Assembly (NCBI RefSeq): GCF_033958435.1
Contig: NC_134161.1
Span: 14,942,001 to 15,006,000, forward strand
Direction of reading: 5' to 3'
Source of the DNA: Carettochelys insculpta
Lineage: Eukaryota; Chordata; Testudines; Carettochelyidae
DNA length: 64,000 nucleotides
Position numbers and translations under genes: made by a program
Part shown: positions 23,571 through 35,221 of the stretch, one piece after another
How positions within the stretch are numbered: position 1 is the stretch's first letter
How the letters are laid out: every line of letters starts with the position of its first letter
The notes under the pieces: model-generated
The model's database searches: none
Told to the model about the DNA's origin: nothing
Seen by the model: only the letters and a program-made list of their open reading frames with translations

Positions 23571-24454
23571 TCCTGCACTGTACTGTTCCACACCAAGCTG
23601 GGGAGGGTTTTCCTTGAACTCTCTCCTCTTCCATTCAAGCTCTTAGCAGGCTCCATGCTGATCCAATGAACAGATCCCTTTCCCCTCTCTCCTTCCATCT
23701 CACATCTCTAGAAACCATCAGGTACATTCACATGTACTCATAATGCAATTAAAATGTTTACCACCTGGACAAAAGAAATACACATAAAAGGCCCAAGCAT
23801 TAATGTCAAAGCCACTGGGAAATATCAAGAAGAAAAAGACATGGCTACGGAAACACATCAGGAAACTGCCTTCAGGACAAATGATATAATTCCCTCCATG
23901 TAGAGAGCTAGGTTATCCATTCACCATCTCAGAGGCTCCCCCCACACACAGCCTTATATTCAAGGGAAAGCTCATGCAACTCTACTGGAGCATCTGTACG
24001 TGTCCTTTGTCAATCTCAATGCAAAATATGTGGAGGCAAAAGACAGGTAAAGGAGAGATATTAAATGCAAACACTATGTAGGGATTTTTGCCCAGATCCT
24101 TCCTTGATCCCTTCATTTGTGGATGGGGGGTATGATATGCTTCTTTGCAGACTGTTGAAGGATCTCTCCTGCTGGTGTTTAATAATCATTTTCATTAGAA
24201 AGTGCAGGATAAGATTCTTCTTTGATATTTTCAAAATGTCAAGCTCTATTTTTTTTTCTTGTTTGTTTAGAAAAACTCCTGATTTTTAAGCCAAGCAAAT
24301 TTTGGGCATCTGGCTTTGGCAATACAGAAACTACCACTATAAGTCTTAATTCAGTCCCTGCTCTGCTTCTGTGCTGTCCCTTGTTCCGACTAAGTTGTTA
24401 GATTTCAATATACTTCACTATTAGACACCCAAAATAGAAGCTAACTGATTCTGA
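23571..24454. other. Unassigned non-coding sequence
   Basis: No supported feature. This follows the CR1 remnant without a clear boundary. Confidence 0.4.
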
Positions 24455-24759
24455 GGCTTGGTCTCCACTAGGGAGTTAAGTCAATTGAAGATACACAATT
24501 CTAGCAATTCTAGCAATGGCAATTGTGTAGCTAGAATCGACTTATCTGCAGTCGACTTACCTGGCAGTCCACACGGCAGGAAGTTGATGGGAGAAACTCT
24601 TCCTTTGACTTCCCTTATGCCTCGCGTTGTTGAGGAGTACAGGGGTTGACTGCCGACCCCAGGTAGTTCAACTTTGCGTGTCCCCACTAGGTGTGCGAAA
24701 TCGAACTCCAGAAGATTGACCCTGACTGGGTTGGTCTTCCCAGTAGTGTAGACATATCC
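24455..24759. mobile_element. GTCTACAC-type MITE with 3-bp TSD
   Basis: The left end GGCTTGGTCTCCACTAG and right end GTAGTGTAGACATATCC form a terminal inverted repeat. TGA flanks both sides (24452-24454 and 24760-24762). The interior has AATTGTGTAGCTAGAATCGA, TCGACTTACCTGG and GAAACTCTTCC..TTGACTTCCC. Two further copies of the family follow at 25261-25535 (inverted) and 27214-27391 (truncated by a PLE). There is no open frame of note. The 3-bp duplication would fit a PIF/Harbinger-type transposase acting in trans. Confidence 0.8.
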
Positions 24760-24904
24760 TGAGAGATGCCAAGTGCTCAGAGTACAGTCTGCAGAACTTG
24801 AGGAGGTTTGACAGCTGAGAAAAATCAAGCCATTGCTTTTGCATTTGCCTTATGATTGAGTGCTACACTGAGCATTGGGCACCCACATTGGAAAATGTTA
24901 GCTT

Positions 24905-24985
24905 TGTTTTTATTATTTTTATATTACCGTAGCACTTACAGGCCCCAGTCTATATAGTGCCCCATTGTGCTAAGCACTGAGCCGC
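24905..24985. repeat. Old SINE/LINE-tail-like repeat fragment
   Basis: TTATTATTTTTATATTACCGTAGC, then CCCCATTGTGCTAAGCACTG, is a widespread amniote repeat phrase. Two related pieces lie at 26940-27080 and 62545-62720. I cannot name the family with confidence. Confidence 0.5.
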
Positions 24986-24989
24986 GGCT

Positions 24990-25136
24990 AGAAGCAGGCT
25001 GGTACTTTGAAGTTGCCGTGGGGGGGAATTTGCTTAATGAAGTGCTGCGTATGCACCGCAGAGCTTCATTGGTAAACTCCCAACACCCTAATTACCATCC
25101 TCTCTTCGAAGGAAGGTGGTAGTGTAGACAAGCCCC
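24990..25136. mobile_element. GTCTACAC-type MITE fragment
   Basis: The right end GTAGTGTAGACAAGCCCC is the inverted end shared by this group, and CTCTTCGAAGGAAGG precedes it. The middle carries TTCATTGGTAAACTCCC. The left end near GGTACTTTGAAGTTGCC is not a clear partner. Confidence 0.5.
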
Positions 25137-25260
25137 ATATAGAATAAAAAGATGGTACTTTTCCAAGAGAGACTCCAGTAAGTTCCATAACAAAGGCCAC
25201 CAGCCTTCCTGCACGGCACTTCCTAGCTCCAAGCTGGAGCATAGTTTCAATCCTGACTTA

Positions 25261-25535
25261 GGGTAGGTCTTTACTCCCAGGAAGATTGACCTGGTCTGAT
25301 TTCACATGCCTGGCGGGGACATGTAAAATCAAACTATTGGGGTCAACAGTCGACTCCTGTACTCCTCAGTCTTGCATGGAGTAAGGGAGGTCGACAGAAG
25401 AGTTCCGCCCTTCAACCTCCCTCAGTGAGGAAATCCAAGAAATTCGATTGTAGGTAAGTTGATCCTAGCTACGCAACTGCCTTAGCTGGAATTGCGCATC
25501 TGTAATCAGCTTTAATGTCTAGTGTAGAGCTGGCC
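25261..25535. mobile_element. GTCTACAC-type MITE with TTA duplication
   Basis: This is an inverted copy of the family at 24455. It carries GACCTGG, GTCGACTCCTGTACTCCTCA, GGAGGTCGACAGAAGAG and AGCTGGAATTGCGCATC in reverse order. The ends GGGTAGGTCTTTACTCCC and TCTAGTGTAGAGCTGGCC are flanked by TTA at 25258-25260 and 25536-25538. TTA duplications are typical of PIF/Harbinger elements. Confidence 0.8.
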
Positions 25536-25739
25536 TTATATGAGAGAATTCCACTGAGACAATGGTACCACTTCCTGCAGCATACCCCAGAGCGACTGGT
25601 AGGATGACGCACTCCTGTGTGAAATGTTCAGCAAACATCATTTAGCCTCCTAAATACATGCGTGGCCAATACCCCCTGAAAGAGGAACATCACCAGCCAT
25701 ATCTCCCAGATAATGACTTTTCATTTATTTATCTAGCAC

Positions 25740-26100
25740 AGGGAAAACAATTAAACTCCCCGTTCAAAAAAATTGCAAAAATCAGAGTCCGTATTTAATC
25801 TGCAGTCTTCAAAAGTTTCTTAGAAAGCTTAATTAAATGGCAATTCATCAGTGCATTGGCTCTGCCTTGTAAAGCCTGATAATACCGGAACCTTAATTAA
25901 AAAAAGAAAAAAAAAACTAATGCAGCATTTTGTTTTTATTCTGCTAGCTCAAAGGGGAAAAAATCGCCAGCTGGGGCTGTCAATAGAGCTGAAAGATGCC
26001 TTGACACCAACACAGAATTGATTTTGCTCTGTTTAAATTCAGAGTGTCAGTTCAGGTAATCGTATTAAAAGGTATTCTGTATTTATTTATTTATTTATTT
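25740..26100. promoter_or_regulatory. Candidate conserved non-coding element (AT-rich)
   Basis: This is a repeat-free, AT-rich block with clustered homeodomain-like cores (AGCTTAATTAAATGG, CCTTAATTAAAA) and well-formed non-repetitive text (GCAATTCATCAGTGCATTGG). It ends in an ATTT run (26083-26101). Such composition is common in deeply conserved vertebrate enhancers. No alignment was possible, so this is only a candidate. Confidence 0.25.
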
Positions 26101-26576
26101 GCTCTTACAGGGAAGATGAAAAGGCAGGAGGCTGGAGTGAGTCTCCATGTCTGTAACTATTTAACTTGAAGCTGCATGAATGAATATTGCCTGTCGAGCT
26201 ATTTCTGATCTCACGTGTGCCGGTTTAAAATCCAGAGTGGCGAACAGCATGAAAGTGACGCATGATAGAAATCAGGAGAAGGGAAGTTAGATTATGCATT
26301 TATTTACATGGTGTAGATGAGGACTAACCCCATTGAACTCAGCATAACCCCACCGATATAAGCCCATACTGAGAGCAGCACTGGCAGTTAAAATCTGCTG
26401 TCATTTACAGTGAACCCAGTGGCGGTAGATTGATGTCACATTGGTCCAGTGTCAATGAAGGGCCCACAGGGTTTGAATTGCTGTTCTCTGTTACAACTGC
26501 AGTGTTCAGTGATCACTCAAGCTAAGAGGTTTAAAGGTGTCTAGATTTTGCTGCACTCAGCATGGCAATGGCAGTC

Positions 26577-26672
26577 ACATTTTCAAAAGTGATTTAGGCA
26601 CTTAGGCCTCTAAATCTCATTGACCCTAAACAGGCAGTGGGGCGCTAAAAGCCTAAATCTTTTTTGAAAAGG
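26577..26672. repeat. Palindromic interspersed repeat
   Basis: TTTTCAAAAGTGATTTAGGC and GGCCTCTAAATCTCATTGA on the left are answered by GCCTAAATCTTTTTTGAAAA on the right. It looks like a small, old hairpin MITE. Confidence 0.5.
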
Positions 26673-26939
26673 AGAATGAGGCTCCTCAATCAGTTAGCCA
26701 TTGCAATGAGGTGCGTTCAGTGGATTACAAACACTGGGAGGTTCAGGTCACATGGTATCAGTCAGGTCAGTATCACTGGTGTATTTCTACAATATCTCCT
26801 GCTCTCATGACAGCTGGAAATGCTTCAAGTCTGTAAGGTGTGGCTGCTGAGCTAGGCAGAGTAGGAGCAAAATGAAGCTCCATGTGTAACTATGGAGCCC
26901 TAAACAACAGAGCCCCCAGGACATGACTTACCTTCTTTT

Positions 26940-27080
26940 CCATTATTTGTATTACACCAGCAGCCAACTGAAATCAGGTGCCATTGGTGCCATTGGTATG
27001 TACACATACAGAATGGGACATAAGCCCTTGTCCCAAAAGCCTGCAGTTTAAACAGAGGAGATAAACAGGCTGGGAAGGGA
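26940..27080. repeat. Old SINE/LINE-tail-like repeat
   Basis: CCATTATTTGTATTACACCAGC, CAGAATGGGACATAAGCCC, and GCCTGCAGTTTAAACAGAGG belong to the same repeat as 24905-24985, here with more of its 3' part. Short open frames over it are chance. Confidence 0.5.
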
Positions 27081-27213
27081 AACCAACACATGGAGAAGGG
27101 ATGGGACCTGCCTCCAGCCAGCCAGCTTTGGAGCTCCTCACCCACACCTTATCCACTGGTGGACTACACTGTTTCCAGCTTTATGCTTTGATGCACTTCA
27201 GTGCTTGGCACTA

Positions 27214-27391
27214 TGGGCAGGTCTACACTAGACCTAAAAATTGATCCTAGGTATGCAATTCCAGCTATGACAGTTTCATAGCTGGAATTGATGGCTCTAC
27301 AATTGACTTATCTGGCCATCCTCACTAAGGGAGGTCCAAGGGAGAAACTCTCCCATTGACCTCCCTTACACCTCATGAGAATGAGGAGTAC
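27214..27391. mobile_element. GTCTACAC-type MITE, right part missing, joined to a PLE
   Basis: GGGCAGGTCTACACTAGACC opens a third copy of the 24455 family, with GGTATGCAATTCCAGCTATG, GAAACTCTCCCATTGACC and ATGAGGAGTACCAAGG. The expected right end is absent and PLE sequence begins at about 27392. The PLE probably inserted here, and I do not find the remainder of the MITE downstream. Confidence 0.7.
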
Positions 27392-27889
27392 CAAGGCTTA
27401 GTCTACCTACTACCCAAGATCCATAAACCTGGAAATACCTAATAAAACATCTCGGGCACTGGCATTCTCACTACAGGATTGTCTGGATATACGAACTCTT
27501 TACTCAGACCCTACCCTATCAGCACTCCCAGCTATCTTTGAGACACCACCGACTTCCTGAGGAGACTACAATCCATTGGTGACCTTCCTGAAAACACCAT
27601 CCCGGCCACCGTGAATGAAGAGGCCCTTTACACCAATAACCCACATGAAGATAAGCTTCAAGCTGTTAGGAATGTTATCCCTGATGAGACCAAGGCAGAG
27701 ATGGTGGCAGAGCTTTGTGACTTTGTCCTCTCTCACAGCTATTTCAGATATGAGGACAATTTATACCTTCAAATCAGTGGCACTGCTATGGACATCCGCA
27801 TGGCCCCACAGTATGCCAACATTTTTATGGCTAACTTGGGACAATACTTCCTCAGCTCTCGACCCCTAGCACCCCTCCTCTACTTGCTC

Positions 27890-27901
27890 TACATTGATGA
27901 T
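27890..27901 (+). other. RT catalytic motif YIDD of the PLE
   Basis: The codons TAC ATT GAT GAT encode the metal-binding aspartate pair of the reverse-transcriptase palm. The motif is intact although the surrounding element is broken. Confidence 0.9.
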
Positions 27902-28653
27902 ATCTTCGTCATCTGGACCCATGGGAAAGAGGCTCTTGAAGAGTTCCACCATGATTTCAACAGTTTCCACCCTGCCATCAACCTCAGCCTGGACAAGTCC
28001 ACACAAGAGATCAACTTCCTGGACACTACTGTGCAAATAAGTGATGGTCACATAAACACCACCCTATACTGGAAACCCACAGACCACTATGCTTACCTAC
28101 TTGCCTCCAGCTTACATCCAGGACACACCACATGATCCATTGTCTACAGCCAAGCATTAAAGTACAACCGTATTTGCTACAATCCCTCAGACAGAGGCAA
28201 ACGCCTATAAGACCTTTACCAAGCTTTCCTAAAACTACAATACTCCCTGAGGAGTTTAGAAAACAGATTGACAGAGCCAGATGTGTACCCAGAAGCCACC
28301 TGCTATAAGACAGGCTCAGTGAGGAAAATAACAGAACACCACTCACCATCACCTACAGCCCCCAGCTAAAACCCCTCCAGAGAGTCATCAGCAGTCTACA
28401 ACCCATCCTGGACAATGATCCCTCACTCTCACAGATCTCGGGAGGCAGGCCAGTCCTTGCCTACAGACAGCCTTCCAACCTGAAACAAATTGTCACCAGC
28501 AACTATAGACCACACCACAGTAACTCTAACTCAGGAACCAACCCTGCAACAAACCTCGGTGCCAACTCTGCCCATGTCTACACCAGTGACATTATCACAG
28601 GACCCAATCACATCAACCACACCATCAGGGGCTCATTCACTTGCACATCAACT

Positions 28654-28911
28654 AATATAATATATGCCATCATGCGCCAGCAATGCCCCTCGGTCATATA
28701 CATTGGCCAAACTGGACAGTCTCTGTGTAAAGGAATAAAAGGACACAAATCAGATACCAGGAACGGTAACATGCAGAAACCTGTAGGAGAACACGTCAAT
28801 CTCCCTGGACACTCAGTAACAGATTTAAAAGTACCCATCCTGCAACAAAAAAATCTTCGAAAAGAGACTCCAAAGAGAAACTGCAGAGCTGCAATTCATT
28901 CGCAAATTTGA
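28654..28911 (+). pseudogene. GIY-YIG endonuclease domain of the PLE
   Basis: IIY (in place of GIY) and YIGQTG are spaced as in GIY-YIG nucleases. The basic SLCK..K.GHKSD segment and a downstream GEHVNLPGHS follow. The expected catalytic arginine of the usual SLR.R helix is replaced (SLCKGI). The frame ends at TGA 28909-28911 after a likely frameshift near 28853. In PLEs this domain makes the target nick. Confidence 0.85.
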
Positions 28912-29090
28912 GGATTAAACAAAGACTGGGAATGGCTGGCGAGCTACAAAAACAGCTTCTCCTCTCTTGGTGTTCACACCTCCACATCAGCTGCTGGAAG
29001 TGGTCCACTTCCTTCCTGACTGAATTAAAATCCTGCCTCTAGGCAACAGCGTCCAGGAAATTGAAGAACTTGCTTTAAATAAACACCCAT

Positions 29091-30831
29091 GTCAGTACCA
29101 TGAGGAGCCTTTCTCCAGCACTTCTAGCCACGCCCATTGCTTCTCTCTGGTTTTTGTGTTCACACCATTTGAAGGGATCTAGGCTCCCTCTGGGGCCAGA
29201 TGACAGTCCTGAGTTGACAGGCTCCTCTACCCTTTCTTTGTGACTCCTCCTTCCCAGATCAGTGGTGATACACAGTAATACTTAGAAGTCCATGAAACAT
29301 GGGAGTGGAAAGAAGATCTATATTTTGATCCCATTTATCCCACTCTGGGCTTGGGGTGGTGCCCTTCTCCAATTCAAGATGATCCAGATTCCACTGCCCA
29401 CCCTGTCTTTACTGAGACTTCTGACCAGGGGATGACCCACGTTCTTTCATGGTGCACTCACTTGCCCAGCTAGAACCTGGACCAAGCCCTGCCTAAAAGA
29501 CCTGTGGCCAGGCTGTGTCCCATCGCCTTGGATGTTGGTTTGGCCTTGGGCACATTTGTCACCTCCAGGCTTGACTACAACTGTGCATGCTGTCTGCAAA
29601 CTAAACCATGGCCCATAAGAAGGTTCCCACTTACCTGGCCATGGCAGAGATGTGAGCTAGATGCAAAGGGCTCTATTATCCCATCAGCCTCCTCTGTCCC
29701 AGTCTCTCCTCAATATGCTGCTCTGCCTGCCAAGATGCTGCCGAAAGATTGCAGTACAGAGCAGCACACTGAGGAGAGACTTAACTTCTCCGCCCTCCGC
29801 TGGAGCTGCTGAGAGGCCTTATCAGAGTGATGCAGCTTGGGTGCTGTCTGTCTGCCACACTCCAGCCTGTGTCACTTACGACCCTGTTTGTACAAGGGAC
29901 ATGTCTGTCTTGTACAGGCAGGGTTCCCATCAGTGACCTGTCACTGACTCACAGCGGGTCAGCTCATCTCATAATTTTCTCCTCTAAGACAGCCTGGAAA
30001 GGGATGGAATACCTAGTAGATTATGGCCTGTAATAGCTTTCTCTCCCCTGCACCTCTAGGATGGGGGCCATATGCTTCCCCTCCTTATGGGACCAGATTT
30101 ACTTCTTGCTAGATAGTCTCAGGCAAGAAAACATACTGCATAGCGGAGACATTTTCAATGGCTTTTCTTCCACCTTTAAGTTAAATCCGGTTTATTTCTT
30201 CCTGGTGTGGATGCTGCAGCCATGACGTGTGTGTGTGTCAGGGAGAGGATGGGGGGAGAGAGAGGAACTGGAATTACTTTCACACTTCTAATGGGGTTAA
30301 GAGTCCCATGTTATTGAGTTACCTTGGCTCTGAGTCGCTGGCAACTGAGGTCAAGGGATTTTTGAGAGCTGAGTAATAGCCTCTGGGCTCTCTAGTTTTG
30401 CTTAAGAAGCTTTAGTGTGTCTTGGAGAATGGAAGAGCTGAAATTGACACAGGCTTTGAACCAGGATATTAACTGGTGTTACAGTGGGGGAAAAGACTTG
30501 GTATGAAATGTAAAAAAACAACCTCCTCAGGCCCGATTCTCTACCTCAGCACTGCAAATCAGGAGCCCTGCAGGGGTAAAAGGAAGGCAAGTAAGAGAAG
30601 CAGCTTTTTCTATGTGTTTCCAAGAAGGCACACATGGACATCAGAGCTGCCCTACCAAGCAAGGTGACAGACCAGATCCTCAGCTGGTGTAATGCTGTGC
30701 AGTTCAAGTGACTTAATGCAGCGACACAGATTTAAAACAGGTGAAGAGCTGGCCCCAGTGTTCCACACAGGACACGATCCCCTGAAGCGCCCTCTCCTCC
30801 GGCATTCAGGGAAAATTAAGGCACTCAGCAC
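29091..30831. other. Unassigned non-coding sequence
   Basis: No gene or nameable repeat. A TGTGTGTGTG tract lies near 30228. Confidence 0.4.
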
Positions 30832-31012
30832 CAATGTTTCCTCTAATTTTTTTCAGTCGTGTGCAGAATAAATTTTGTCATGTGCACCGAGGCATGTGGG
30901 GATGTGCACCACCAATAGAAACACATGCCGCCCACTGTGGCGCTCTGCTAATCAGCTGGGCAGCACTTGAATCTCTTCTAAGCAGCTGCCCAAGCACTTG
31001 GCTTACAGAAGA
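30832..31012. mobile_element. hAT-like MITE (CAGTGTTCCCTCTAA-type)
   Basis: CAATGTTTCCTCTAATTTTT, GTGCAGAATAAATTTTGTCATG, ACCACCAATAGAAACACA, and CTGCTAATCAGCTGGGCAGC recur at 59424-59609, and its second half at 35100-35216. Family members start CAGTGTTCCCTCTAA and end with GGGAACACTG, as hAT elements do. This copy has a mutated right end (ACAGAAGACCTTGG). Confidence 0.65.
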
Positions 31013-32819
31013 CCTTGGTGCTGACTGCTTCTGATTCCTGTGCCTTAGCACCTCATAGTTCCTAATCCAGTCGCCTATCTGCACCAGTGTCCATTGCCAA
31101 CTGTGCACTATCCAAGCTCAGTGTGTAAATTAAACATCGGAAGGGGAGTACAATTTACAGCATCAACAGCTGTGCAGCTGGAAAGCTTCTCTCTCTCACC
31201 AACAGCAGTGAGCCCAATAAAAGACATTACTTCCCCCCCAGTTGTCTCTCAAAGCACCAGCTACGTCACAGGTGAATTTGTGAATGCAGTACCGCCATAT
31301 AATAACCATCTTTGTTATTTTTGCTGGGCCCATCTATAATCCCATTCAAAGTGCAAAAAGGACTTTCCAGGATAAGGCGCTTCATCAAAGGGTCTGCGGA
31401 GTATAAATAATGGCAGAGCGATCCAGAACATTGCACAGTACAACTGGCAGGAAGGGCAGTTTCCGGGCAAGGGAAACAAACAGAAAAATAATCCAATCAG
31501 GGTCTGGTCTAAGACGATACAGGCTCATCAGCGAATGTTATTTCTCCCTGATCTCCACTTCTGGCCCCGCACACTCCCCTTACAGCCACAAACATCCCTC
31601 TGCCCCCCATCTTTGCACACAAACAAGTTGTTTTATTTTAGTCTTTCTGGTCCTAGATTTACAACAGCTTCAAGCAAGTGACTGCATTCCATGCACGTTT
31701 CATACAACCTGGGACCAACAACGGCAGCAAACTGAAAAAAGTAGCTGGAGATTCTGGAGCTGAGTCTGAACACTGCCTCATGCTACAGAAAGAGGCTAGA
31801 AGAGTTGCTTGCCATTGCCCAGGTCCTTTCGGGTAGAGTAGGGGCTGCTGGTGTGGGGGGTATAGAAGTCAGGGTGCAGGATTCAGGAAGGGCTCAAGGC
31901 AGAGAGGTGGGGTACAGGAATCAGAGAAGGGGACTGAGAGGAGGGAAAGCTCAGGAGAGGGCCCAGGGTGGAGGTGGCTGTGGGCTTGTCCCCTGAGAGT
32001 GGCCTGAGGTGGTGTTTCCACTGGGGAGTATCAGGGCCTTTTCTCCCCACTCCCGTCTGGTGAGGAATTATCTCCCACTCACATCCAGCTGAGCTTCCCC
32101 CTCTCCCACGCAGCAGGGGCCTTTTCTCCCTCCTTTGTCCATCTGGGGCCTATTTTCCCCCTAGTCTGTCAGGGGGTTATTCCCCTACCCCCCACAGAAG
32201 GGGACTTCTTCTCCCCCACCCCTTCGGCAGGTATCTTTTCTTCCCCTCCATCGGGCAGGGTTTTTTATCTCCAGTGGCACTTTCTCCCTTGCCCCCACTT
32301 CCAGCACTGCAGCCAAGGGCCATTGGGGCAGGGGGGAGGATGACAAAGGGTCCACTTACCTGGTCCACTGGCCAGCAAGAAGGTGAGCCCCAGTCCCAGC
32401 TGGCACTGTCCTGGGGGTGCAGATGCCTGCAGTGGTCACTCTGCTGTATAGCTTGCTCCTCTTTGCCCACACTCTGGAAAACACTCCCATTCCAGGCACT
32501 TCCTGTTTTCCTGGGGTAACCAACCCCTGGCCTTGCTTTAAGTTAGGACAAGAGGCAGCTGCACACCGGATTTGGTAGTCCTAGCTTTTATGGTTTAGGT
32601 GGAGTTCTTGAACAAAGACTCATGGACAGACAGACAGATGCACTCTAATATACAGAGAAAGATATTATCCAAAAGTCCCAGACCTGAACAAGAGTTGAAA
32701 GGAGAGCTCTTGGAACTTATTTCCACATTAGTCCAGCAGTGGGACTCCAGACTTCTAACATGCGTAGTTTGGTGGGGCATAAAATGTTGCACCATACAGA
32801 TAATCAGGTGAGGAGGTTT
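31013..32819. other. Unassigned non-coding sequence
   Basis: A G-rich stretch (31830-31990) and a pyrimidine-rich one (32030-32300) stand out in composition. No gene or repeat is recognised. Confidence 0.4.
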
Positions 32820-32930
32820 ATGTTCTCTGACTGGCTATGAGACCATGGATAAGTCTGCTTTCTGTGCCTCAGTTTCCCTAGCTGTAAAATGGGGGTGATA
32901 AGCAGTTTGGGAAACTTCTTGCAATCCATT
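32820..32930 (+). repeat. MIR-like SINE core
   Basis: CTATGAGACCATGGATAAGTC, TGTGCCTCAGTTTCCCTAGC and TGTAAAATGGGGGTGATA are the MIR core in order. The flanks are decayed. Confidence 0.75.
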
Positions 32931-35099
32931 GTATCTGTACTGTACAAGTTGTCATTTTATTTTCTGAAGCAGCCATTTGTGCCAACTCTGTAATGATTTG
33001 AACATGGAAACATTAAATTAGCACAGCCAAATAAGGCAGCCAAGTTTGGAAACTGGGATTCCCCAAGCCAATCGCAGTAAGGGTTGAGATAATACTATTA
33101 TGACATTGAAACTGATCAATGATAACAAAATAATGGCAAGAGAGAAAAATACATAGTATATATGTACAGTTATAATCCCTAGCCACAAAGACAATGATGC
33201 TTAATAAATAATTACTTATACACTGGTTGTGATCATTGGATGAAAGCTGCTGCAGAAGCTTTAGGTGTTGTACAAGATGTCCAGCTCCACAGGGCTTTTA
33301 CAGTGGTGTCTATGCTGTACACTGCAGCCATTCAGCGCTTTGGGAGGCTATCACTAGTATGCCCTGCTGCTCCAACAGCACAGGCCGCTGCCACGTGAGC
33401 CAAGAGAGACTGATAGTACAGAGCCATGACACACAGTTGAGTCTTTCCAGCAGAGGGCAATGATGCACACACAAACCCCGCTTTACAGCAGTGCGAGCTG
33501 GCCCCAAAATATATATTGTCCCCAAACTTTTTCATTCAAGTTTAGTTTTTAATAACCTCCGACCAAACTTGAGGCATGTTCCTCTTTTTCATTTCCCCCT
33601 TCCGCTCTTCTTTCCAGCCCATTGTCTCCTTTCCCTCTCTTTTCTGCCAGCAAAATAGAGAAGAGGAAATCAGAGAAAGGGGGGTAAGCAGAGCTTCAAC
33701 CTCTCCTCTCCCAAGAAACCATCTCTCTGCAAAACAAAGCATGTCGAAAATGGATTTTTTTTATTTCTTTAGAAACAATGAGAATAAAAAAAAAGAAAAA
33801 AATTCCAGTGAGCTCTAATTAGCACATCCTCCTGATTCTAATTTGTGCTCTCCCCAGTCTCAAAGACACCTCTGCATAATTAAAAACACATTAAATCCAG
33901 TTTGTCGAGCTTTAAATGAGATCACTTCATTATCTTCCTCTCACAAAGAAGCTGCTTTATCTTGTGCGGAATACTCAGCCAGTTTTCCCCCTTCTGCCCC
34001 ACAATTCAAAGCCTGTTGCTGTCAATGGGTGCTCTCCTTTGACTGCAGGGGGCTTTGGATCATGTCCTATAACATGTTGCACTCCCCATTTCCAAGGCAA
34101 GAGGAAATTCCCGCCTCACTGAATCCCCTGTCCAGGAGCTGACCAATTGTTCATACACAGCTGTATGCCCCATTAGTTCAGACCATCCCATTTGCAGGCT
34201 CCTGCACTTCCCAGCAAGCCTGCAGGCTGGAAGCATGGATTGCCGTATACCTGCTGGGGTATTTTTAATTGGGTCACTATGGCTGAGCGGGAAAGCTCAT
34301 TACAGCCCAACTTGAAACAGCTCTGGCTGCAGGGACAGCTTTGGGCTGCAGATATCCCACGGTAATTATTCCTTCCCCTCACCACCGTTCAGTCAGCCCC
34401 GTGCAAGCTTTAGGTTTGAAGGCGGGACTTGAGGATTCACTCTGGGCCCTGCCTAGGTGATGCAGCAGGTAATTAAGATGTAGGAAGCCACAGCAACCTC
34501 TATGACAAAGGATCCCCTCCAAGGCATTTGCATAGCATCAAGAAGGTCAGGCCAAGACGCTATTTCCCCATTGTCAGCCGGACACATCCAAGCAGAGGAC
34601 TGCCTCAGCTGATGACAGCATTCTAACTCCTTATTGTCTGCTTGCATGTCTGAGCTGTGTTTGGCTGCGTTGCCAGCCCTTCCACACCACCCTGGAGTCA
34701 CCAGGAATTAAAGATGAGACTTTAATTAAAGATTGTGTCATGTGATGAAACCTCCAGGAATGTGGCCAAGCAGATCTGGTAACCCCACGTGCTGCTTCTC
34801 AACTCATGGCTTCAGAGCACTGCTCCCTCCAGCATTTCAGTCTTATACGGAGAGTATTAAAGAAAAAAATAGCATAGGTGGGTGGGGGGTTGCCTGAAGC
34901 ATTTGCTAATTATCATCAGTGCAAATGCAGCCCTGGAGCAACATCCTGGCTCCCAACGCACTATGGAGAGGCTGAGATCCTGGATCTGGCTCAGAATGCT
35001 GCTTTTCAGAGTTGTCTCTAACTCATGCTTCCCTCTCATCTTGTCCATCCGTGTCTGGATTACTTTCCGTCTGCGCTGAATAAAAGCTTTATGTCTTCC
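32931..35099. other. Unassigned non-coding sequence, possible conserved block at 33760-33960
   Basis: No gene or repeat can be named. Around 33800-33960 repeat-free AT-rich text with CTAATTAGC and CATAATTAAAAACAC motifs resembles conserved enhancer sequence. A second small cluster (GAATTAAAG, CTTTAATTAAAG) lies at about 34706-34730. Confidence 0.35.
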
Positions 35100-35216
35100 T
35101 AGGCATGTGCATCACAAGTAGAAACAAACGCCTTCCTGTGGGCCCTCTGCAAATCATAAGGGCAGCATTTGAATCTCTCTTGAGCAGCCACACAACCCCC
35201 CAGCTTACAGGGAACA
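35100..35216. mobile_element. hAT-like MITE fragment
   Basis: GGCATGTGCATCACAAGTAG, TGGGCCCTCTGCAAATCA and CAGCTTACAGGGAACACTGG correspond to the second half of the 30832 and 59424 elements. The right end GGGAACACTG is preserved and the left end is missing. Confidence 0.6.
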
Positions 35217-35221
35217 CTGGC

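Larger units (their letters stand above)
27392..29090 (+). pseudogene. Decayed Penelope-like retroelement, RT plus GIY-YIG
   Basis: PLEs copy RNA into DNA with a reverse transcriptase related to telomerase and often carry a C-terminal GIY-YIG nuclease. The plus-strand frame opens with VYLLPKIHKPGN (27401), a PLE RT hallmark. It meets TAA at 27440 and TGA at 27539, then runs open from 27611 to 28132 with GTAMDIRMAPQYANIFM (canonically GTAMGTRMAP) and the catalytic YIDD at 27890-27901. TGA at 28133 sits where CGA is expected, and another stop and a frameshift follow near 28208-28250. In another frame NIIYAIM..VIYIGQTGQSLCK..GHKSD (about 28654-28755) is the nuclease domain. The N-terminus is missing. 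The 3' limit near 29090 is approximate, and no ribozyme tail is visible. It is inactive. Confidence 0.9.
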
